DNA of 12,500 nucleotides from assembly GCF_964340395.1 (NCBI RefSeq), contig NC_135561.1, positions 2,100,001-2,112,500 on the forward strand. The letters are read 5' to 3'. The position numbers were made by a program, and so were the translations under genes. The DNA is from Glandiceps talaboti. Taxonomy: Eukaryota > Hemichordata > Enteropneusta > Spengelidae. Shown here piece by piece: positions 7,346 to 12,500 of this stretch. The notes below the pieces were generated by a model. That model saw only the letters and a list, made by a program, of their open reading frames with translations, had not been told where the DNA came from and did not search any database. How positions within the stretch are numbered: position 1 is the stretch's first letter; each line of letters begins with the position of its first letter.

Positions 7346-7806
7346 ATTCCCTTTAATCCACGCCCAAACAATTCTGAGGCTATTATCTCAAAAAATGTTC
7401 AGAAAAAAAAAAGTTCTAACATTTTTCAAAACAAAGTTTATATTTTACCAAATTGACATTTTCATTTAATCACTACAAAGTGAAAATAAAAACCAGGCAT
7501 AACCAGGATATAAGGATAAAGATATAAAGAAATACACACCAACAGCCCAGAACTTTGTGTTTCCCATTGATTACCAGTATACAATATATAATGTTATTTG
7601 ATCATACCAGGAAAAAAAAAGCAACTTATAAGTCAGTGTTTCCTACTGATTATAGTACCCCGGTATTAATAATTTTGATATATGTTTGGTTTATTTTAAC
7701 TTCCTTAATAGTGGTCTGTAAGATACAGATATTGATACCATGATATCAGTCAGCATCACGTCTGATAGGGCTGAACCACACAAAGTATCTTACAGTCTAC
7801 CTAAAT
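7346..7806. other. AT-rich stretch without a recognisable gene
   Basis: Poly-A/T runs and a loose direct repeat (GTGTTTCCCATTGATTACC at 7557 and GTGTTTCCTACTGATTATA at 7637). No domain-like translation on either strand. Confidence 0.6.
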
Positions 7807-8217
7807 ACATATTGTATTTTATAATATACCTAGTGATAATGCTGTGCCATGATTCGCTAGAATCAGTCACGTGATAGGAAAATAGAATGACTATTTCTCT
7901 AGGGAAATAGTTCCATCAACTTTTACATGGTCACGCGACCACCGCGCGTTCACAGCAGGTCAAAATGGCAGCTTCTGACGATGTCGTCTGCCACCGCGAG
8001 TTCACAGCATGAAGTATATTATAAAACACATATTGCCTGGCCTATATTCGGGCTATATCACCCGTTCATTACCCCCTCGTGACTGTGACTTACCAGAATC
8101 ACATGCTATTTCCCTTGGCCTTTGGCCTCGGGGCAAGAGCATGTGATTCTGGTAACTCACAGTCCCTCGGGTGTAATAAACAGGTGCTATAGCCCTCATG
8201 GCCAGGCAATATGTGTT
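7807..8217. mobile_element. Multi-armed palindromic repeat element (non-autonomous DNA transposon-like)
   Basis: Three arms share a theme. Arm 1 (7807-7846), reverse-complemented, gives CACAGCAT and GTATATTATAAAATACA. Arm 2 (8003-8036) reads CACAGCAT then GTATATTATAAAACACA. Arm 3 is the inverse of 8025-8110 (see the next entry). Between arms 1 and 2 lies a CpG-rich core with a 19-bp direct repeat CCACCGCGCGTTCACAGCA (7939-7957; 18 of 19 at 7991-8009) and small palindromes (GACTATTTC-TCTAG-GGAAATAGTTC, TGGTCACGCGACCA, GACGATGTCGTC). No transposase sequence. Outer borders are uncertain. Confidence 0.65.
8025..8217. repeat. Large inverted repeat (arms of about 80 bp)
   Basis: The left arm AACACATATTGCCTGGCC runs through GGGCTATA, CACCCGTTCATTAC, GACTGTGACTTACC and AGAATCACATGCT. 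The reverse complement of the right arm has the same series: AACACATATTGCCTGGCC, GGGCTATAGCAC, TTTATTAC, GACTGTGAGTTACC, AGAATCACATGCT. The loop of about 30 nt contains GGCCTTTGGCCTC. It is capable of a long hairpin if transcribed. Confidence 0.9.
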
Positions 8218-8607
8218 CAATATTTCAAGAAAGACTGGAATTTGTGTAAAGTTACTTTACACAAATTAATAATAGTACTTAAAATTTAATTCATTTTATT
8301 TGGCCTTAACAAAATTGTCAACTTTTTGACATGAAATCATTGTTATAAGATTGAAATTAGAAATGTCTCTCTCAGTAGCATTACATTATATTACATAAAA
8401 AGTGACATAAGCCAGATGAGAACATTTTTTCCTGCTACATTTTTTATTCATGTGAAACATTACCAATGTTATTGTACCTAGTGACAGATGTCTGATCATC
8501 ATTACTGAGTAACTGTCAGATACATGGTGTAAAATTAGTCAAACTTATCAATGCGGTATTTTTAAGGGTACCCAAAAAGTGTTACTCTGACACCAGGATT
8601 ATATGAT
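8218..8607. other. AT-rich stretch without a gene
   Basis: No coding signal. GTCAAACTTATCAATGCGGT near 8538 looks like a diverged relative of the downstream tandem unit (GTCTAACCTATCAATGCTAT). Confidence 0.6.
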
Positions 8608-8734
8608 AAATAGATATGGGTCTAACCTATCAATGCTATATGGATAGTATATGCTCTTTTCTGGGCAAAAATAGACATGGGTCTAACCTATCAATGCTAT
8701 ATGGATAGTATACTGTATGCTCTTTTCTGGGCAA
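8608..8734. repeat. Recent tandem duplication, units of 61 and 66 bp
   Basis: Unit 1 (8608-8668) starts AAATAGATATGGGTCTAACC and unit 2 (8669-8734) starts AAATAGACATGGGTCTAACC. They are otherwise the same through ATGCTATATGGATAGTATA and TGCTCTTTTCTGGGCAA, except for a 5-bp ACTGT-like insertion in unit 2. Confidence 0.95.
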
Positions 8735-8910
8735 AAATCAATAAATTATGAATTATGATAAAATATAAAATATTTAAAATTTAGAATAAAAAATAGCATC
8801 CCAAGTTTGCGTGTATCCCTTTGATAAATCACATTATAGATTTGCTCAGGTCTTTTAATGTATATCCATATATTTGTATTACGCTATTTGGTCAAAGTAG
8901 CATGCCAACA

Positions 8911-8972
8911 GACTTTATACAGTCAAACTGAATCATAAAAGACTTTATATACTGTTGAACTGAATCATAAAA
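8911..8972. repeat. Tandem duplication, units of about 30 bp
   Basis: GACTTTATACAGTCAAACTG plus AATCATAAAA (8911-8940) is followed at once by GACTTTATATACTGTTGAAC plus TGAATCATAAAA (8941-8972), a diverged second copy. Confidence 0.85.
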
Positions 8973-9029
8973 CTGCTATGTTTCACCATTTTATTGTCTG
9001 TTTATTGTCTTGTGGTTTGAATGAAGTTC

Positions 9030-9316
9030 TAGTCTAGTTCCTTTATAGTATCGTTACAATTCACACCTTAGTAAGACTCTAAGAGACCACCATTAGCATC
9101 AAGACTAATGAAGATCTAAGAGGCTGTCTAAAACACCAATTCTAATTTGTATATATACAATACCATGGCCATTTGTGTATTCCATTGTTTACCCTATCCA
9201 CTGATGTTACCTGCAGTGTGAACTACTTCATTGACAATTAAGCTGGGCTTTCTTTGTCTGGATGCCAACATGATCTCTAAGAAAACCAGAAATGATTCTG
9301 TACAGGAACTAGACTA
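9030..9316. mobile_element. MITE copy C, 287 bp, second family with the shared tip
   Basis: The left end TAGTCTAGTTCCTTTATAG matches the reverse complement of the right end, TAGTCTAGTTCCTGTACAG. The arms continue as TATCGTTAC/AATCATTTC, TCTAAGAGACCA/TCTTAGAGATCA and AGCATCAAGAC/GGCATCCAGAC, giving inverted repeats of about 80 bp. No coding sequence. The internal arm sequence differs from copies A and B but the outermost bases are the same. No clear target duplication. Confidence 0.8.
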
Positions 9317-9762
9317 GGTTTTCTTGTCTGCTTGGTGTGGCTATTGTTCACACTTACCATGTATATCTACAAACAAAAAAATGCACTAAACACCATGCTA
9401 TGTAGGGATTCAATTTGAACAAAAATAAGTTGACTGCAAATTCACAGAAATATTCATTGAAAGATGCATAGACAGTTGAATTGTACTGTTAGTATTAGAA
9501 ACTGAATTACATTTTAGTCAGTAAAAGAAATTAACAAAAAAATAGTTGTACAAAATATAAACTAAAATTGTAACTATCAAATCAAATATTCCTTTACATA
9601 GAGAGAACTTAATTGCTTATTAACATAATTATAACCATTAATTCATGGAGTGAATAAACACAACTATGTTGTCATGGATATTGTTTACTATATCTTTTAA
9701 ATCATTTTTTCATAGTGTCAGATTAACAACTCCCACTTCGTATTCTTCCTGGTGGGTACATT

Positions 9763-9776
9763 TGACCTTTTGACCT
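9763..9776 (-). promoter_or_regulatory. DR2-type direct repeat of AGGTCA
   Basis: TGACCT-TT-TGACCT on the plus strand is AGGTCA-AA-AGGTCA on the minus strand, two perfect nuclear-receptor half-sites. It runs straight into TTTATATAG and is followed by a TCACATGA word. Function unproven. Confidence 0.4.
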
Positions 9777-10226
9777 TTATATAGATCACATGACTATTGT
9801 TTGTGTTGAAAGGTGGGGTTTTTATTTGATAATCTCTGCTTGATGACTGAGTAATTTAAAACAAACAGGTCACTGTGTGTATGTGAAGGACTGATTAGTT
9901 GTTTAATGTGTATCACATATTTAAAATAGTGATGCTAGCAAGTAAATATAGAAGTTATGGAACCTATATGGAAATTTGACAAAAAAGTGTATAAAAGACA
10001 GATCTGATAGAAAAGAAACAATTATTTTTTTAGAGGAACTTGTATTGGTATGAAATATATCACTGATTAGACCAAGTCAATCTTCGGAAACTTGAAAAAT
10101 TTTGAAAAGTTAAGAAAATGTGAAAAAAAATGACAACAGTTGTTTTGTTGTTTCTCTACAAGTGCACCATAGTGGACTTTGTACACAACACATTTCTGAT
10201 AAGGTCAGTAGAAAATTTGGAAAATT

Positions 10227-10240
10227 GGGGGGGGGGGGGG
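10227..10240 (+). repeat. G14 homopolymer
   Basis: Fourteen consecutive guanines inside AT-rich DNA, followed by AATGGGG. Long G homopolymers are unusual in such context and prone to length change. Confidence 0.95.
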
Positions 10241-10512
10241 AATGGGGATTAAAAGTGAAAATTTATAGAGACAATTGTTGTTTCTCTTTTGAGAACCAGA
10301 AAGTCAAATGTTCAAAGCCATATTATTTTTTTTTGGCAGAATATTTGTTCTGACCAAAGGAAAAGACACAAGAAAAGATTGAAATATTGATTTTAACTTG
10401 ACAGAAAAAACTATTTTTTTTCATGTCATATATCCTGGGATCCTGTAGGTGGAGAAAATAATACAGGTCACTGAGGTGGTGTCATTCATATCAACATGTA
10501 AGATATATTCTG

Positions 10513-10652
10513 ATTGGTTACAAAAATACAGTGTTAACAGTATAAGAACCCAATATGACCAATCAAAAGCTAGTTGACAAAAGATATAAAAGTGAACATA
10601 ATAGATGCAATGTCTGATGTAGTAATCAAGATGGAAGACAGGTTCTGATTGG
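10513..10652. promoter_or_regulatory. Cluster of CCAAT boxes with a TATA-like element
   Basis: ATTGG at 10513-10517 and 10648-10652, each inside TTCTGATTGG (the inverse is CCAATCAGAA, the NF-Y consensus), and CCAAT at 10550-10554 and 10559-10563 on the plus strand. TATAAAAG lies at 10585-10592. This is promoter-like, but no coding exon follows: the nearest ATG (10631) stops after five codons. It could be coincidence in AT-rich DNA or the promoter of a non-coding transcript. Confidence 0.3.
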
Positions 10653-11384
10653 GTATCGAGATGCAATAATACCTGTAAGAATTAACCTAATAACATCTTA
10701 GCACTGATCTGCCTGACTCATGTACCATTTGAAATCCAACCATGCATGTAAACATAGTGTGTGGGTGGTGAGGTGTCCATTTTATTCATATTCTGAATGC
10801 CATTACAGTACTATGAAAATTAAGTTGTTAAAACTCTACTTGGTTGGTGGAATTATGCTTTATTTCATTTAATCAGAAATTGTAAAATATATTAAGCAAG
10901 TCTCAGAGATGATTGTATTTTGAAGATAGAAACATACCTAAGCCCTAGAGCTAAACCAAATGTACAGTTTAGTTGTTTAGCTGACACTGATCATGTGTAT
11001 CCATGCATGAAGAAAGTACAAGTATATGCCACTATGTGGATATTGATACCTTACAAAGTTAACTCTGGATAACTACTTTTGGGAGATGTGGCCACCTGAA
11101 ATGTTTGAAAATTTCTCAACACAAGTGGAAAATACGATTGAGGGCTAGGAGTATGACTAGTCGTGGGTGTATCTCGAAAGCACTTTTAACAGGATACGAC
11201 AAATGTAGTAAACAACAAATATTGTGGTGGCCATATTGGATATATGCAAATTAGGCATTGTTCCACTACTTTTTGGTAGACTTTGATTCTGTAGACATGT
11301 CTGGGATGTAAAAAGAATTTCTGTTGCAATTAGTGATGTGTTGACATCTATTTGTGCATAAAATGACTGGACTAAAACTAGACA

Positions 11385-11508
11385 CTGAATTGTTACTTGG
11401 TTAGTCTGGATGCCAAATGTGGTCTGTGAGTGAAAGTATAAATTGTAACGATACTGTATAGGAACTAGACTAGTACTTGTTGAGATCAGTAAATTTTACC
11501 ATTTTAAT
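11385..11508. repeat. Host repeat copy 1, carrying MITE copy D
   Basis: Flanks of the MITE read GAATTGTTACTTGGT on the left and GTACTTGTTGAGATCAGTAA on the right. Together they match the continuous sequence at 11992-12030 (AATTGTTACTTGGTGAAATC then AGTAAATT and CCATTTTA). Confidence 0.6.
11402..11472. mobile_element. MITE copy D, 71-bp minimal element of the second family
   Basis: It begins TAGTCTGGATGCC and ends GGAACTAGACTA. It is essentially one inverted-repeat arm of copy C: reverse-complemented it reads TAGTCTAGTTCCTATACAG, TATCGTTACAAT and GGCATCCAGACTA. Immediately adjacent 9-bp flanks TTACTTGGT (11393-11401) and GTACTTGTT (11473-11481) match 7 of 9, a probable target duplication. Confidence 0.75.
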
Positions 11509-11524
11509 ACATGACTTGTGTATA

Positions 11525-11857
11525 TTATGCCATTTTCTTTAGAAAAATGTCATCACGGTGAGAACCAGATGACGAGTTAAACAAATTACGAGAATGCTCA
11601 TACCATGCTTCAATACCGATATCCTCAACAGAATTATTTTCCCTTTGAACCATTCTTTTCAGGATTGACCAGAAGTCTCTAGACCCTGTGGAAGAGGCCT
11701 CAAATAATTGATCTCTGATTTGTTTTTGATAATTACACTTTGCTTCCTTGCATGTTCGCTTAAATGTTTTCTTTGCTTCCATATACTCATTCAATGAGAG
11801 GGTTGATCCATCTTTCCTGAACATTTTAATTTTTGGTACATAAACCGTTTTGCCTCT
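11525..11857 (-). pseudogene. LINE ORF2 fragment, linker between endonuclease and reverse transcriptase
   Basis: The minus strand is open from about 11857 to the TAA at 11525-11527. It includes KTFKRTCKEAKCNYQKQI, SRDFWSILKRM and EAWYEHSRNLFNS. The order K/R-x-FKR-x-x-K-x-AK-x-x-Y, then S-R-x-FW-x-x-(L/I)-K-R, then W-x-x-H-x-x-x-LF is characteristic of the segment between the endonuclease and reverse transcriptase in CR1/Jockey-type non-LTR retrotransposons. Neither catalytic domain is present: it is cut on both sides. Unlike the 6060-7345 relic this piece is free of internal stops for about 110 codons, so it is younger or from a different family. The same strand orientation as the other LINE does not prove one element. 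Confidence 0.75.
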
Positions 11858-12193
11858 TTACATGGGTTTCTTTATATGTGCTTTCACATAATAGACTCCC
11901 ATGTAGCAAATAATGTAATGTGAGTTATACATGAATTTGAATTGAATCTATGTTACGTCTAGTTTCTATTCAATCACTCTCACATCGGAAATTAAATTGT
12001 TACTTGGTGAAATCAGTAAATTCCATTTTACAACTTGCTTACATGTATGTGTCTTTATGGTTCTATAGTTATGATCTACTCAAGTTTCACATTGGACAGA
12101 CACCAAACACATCACATGATAACTTTTATGAGAGCTATATTAGGTTGTATCTTTACATGTATAGTTTTGATTCGCGACACTTTCACATACCAG
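11858..12193. other. No gene; holds host repeat copy 2
   Basis: No domain-like translation. 11992-12030 is the uninterrupted paralogue of the sequence flanking MITE copy D. Confidence 0.6.
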
Positions 12194-12305
12194 TAATCTA
12201 AGTTCCTGATGACTGTGTTCCGATTTTACGCTGTTATCTTCACACAGTGTGTTAAGATAATTACCGCAGTGTAAAATCGGAACACGGTTGTCAGGAACTA
12301 GACTA
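12194..12305. mobile_element. MITE copy B, 112-bp foldback of the first family
   Basis: The left arm TAATCTAAGTTCCTGATGAC continues TGTGTTCCGATTTTACGCTG. The reverse complement of the right arm reads TAGTCTAGTTCCTGACAACC then GTGTTCCGATTTTACACTG. The loop is only about 30 nt, so the copy is little more than two arms of copy A. Directly adjacent 9-bp flanks ACATACCAG (12185-12193) and ACATACCGG (12306-12314) match 8 of 9, a good target-site duplication. Confidence 0.9.
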
Positions 12306-12500
12306 ACATACCGGACATCCAGGAATATTCATACATATATATATATATGAGAGTGAACAGTCTATCACGTGAATATTTGATGTATTTTTATACCATACCT
12401 TATTTTACCATTTTCACATTGCATATGCAATGAATAATTATTTAGTGAGAGGTCACTACTACCTGCATACAAATCTTGACATGTTGTTTCCATGGTAATT
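12306..12500. other. AT-rich end of the window, with a short (AT)n
   Basis: (AT)7 lies at about 12335-12348. A TCACGTGA word lies at 12365-12372. No coding signal in the last 195 bases. Confidence 0.6.

Larger units (their letters stand above)
9317..11384. other. 2 kb without a recognisable gene
   Basis: Both strands were read; the short open frames near 10120-10353 (plus) and 10421-10666 (minus) have AT-driven composition and no domain pattern. Within it are a DR2 motif (9763-9776), a G14 run (10227-10240) and a CCAAT/TATA cluster (10513-10652), listed separately. Confidence 0.6.

Noticed and set aside
7557-7662. Direct repeat GTGTTTCC-x-ATTGATTACC
   Set aside because: Similarity is limited to about 20 bp with several mismatches and no shared flanks.
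11228-11245. CArG (SRF) box at GGCCATATTGGA
   Set aside because: CCATATTGG has five A/T bases between CC and GG, whereas the CArG consensus needs six.

Overview
The window reads as AT-rich nuclear DNA from an animal, most likely a marine invertebrate. Reasons: a spliced exon with consensus splice sites and an extracellular cysteine-rich plus transmembrane architecture; relics of CR1/L2/Jockey-type LINEs; a tRNA-derived SINE with an ATT tail; several foldback MITEs; and long CA, GA and TAATC microsatellites. There are no bacterial operons, ribosome-binding sites or long intronless genes. Species and phylum cannot be fixed from this sequence alone.

The only well-supported host coding sequence is one plus-strand exon at 3101-3718. 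It encodes two furin/growth-factor-receptor-type cysteine-rich repeats separated by a Thr-rich stalk, a transmembrane helix, six consecutive cysteines and a basic stop-transfer. The second repeat ends in a CHxNCxxGCxGP motif that resembles the juxtamembrane end of ErbB-type receptors. The cytoplasmic tail must lie in further exons; I found no kinase motif in the window. A weaker candidate, a fibronectin-III-like minus-strand fragment at about 1240-1341, would belong to a different gene.

Layout. 1-3100 is intronic or intergenic: a 36-bp tandem repeat, a strong G-quadruplex motif on the minus strand, a foldback element, a CA microsatellite, and a 111-bp minisatellite running almost up to the exon's acceptor. 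3101-3718 is the exon. 4311-4590 is a GA-rich tract, directly followed by a 395-bp MITE (4630-5024). 5851-7345 is a nested retroelement locus on the minus strand: a decayed LINE (reverse-transcriptase core to ORF2 C-terminus, then a duplicated 3' UTR segment and a GATTA array) split by a SINE at 6245-6599. 7807-8217 is a CpG-containing multi-armed palindrome. 8608-8972 holds two local tandem duplications. 9030-9316, 11402-11472 and 12194-12305 are further MITEs that share the terminal TAGTCTAGTTCCT-like tip with the 4630 copy. 11525-11857 is a second LINE fragment. The remaining stretches show no gene.

The most interesting structure is the set of four MITE copies. They fall into two families with different internal sequence but one shared terminal tip, with apparent 9-bp target duplications at two copies and a possible unoccupied paralogous site nearby. 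The second is the LINE/SINE nest, where removing the SINE and one copy of a 6-bp repeat restores the LINE reading frame across the insertion point.
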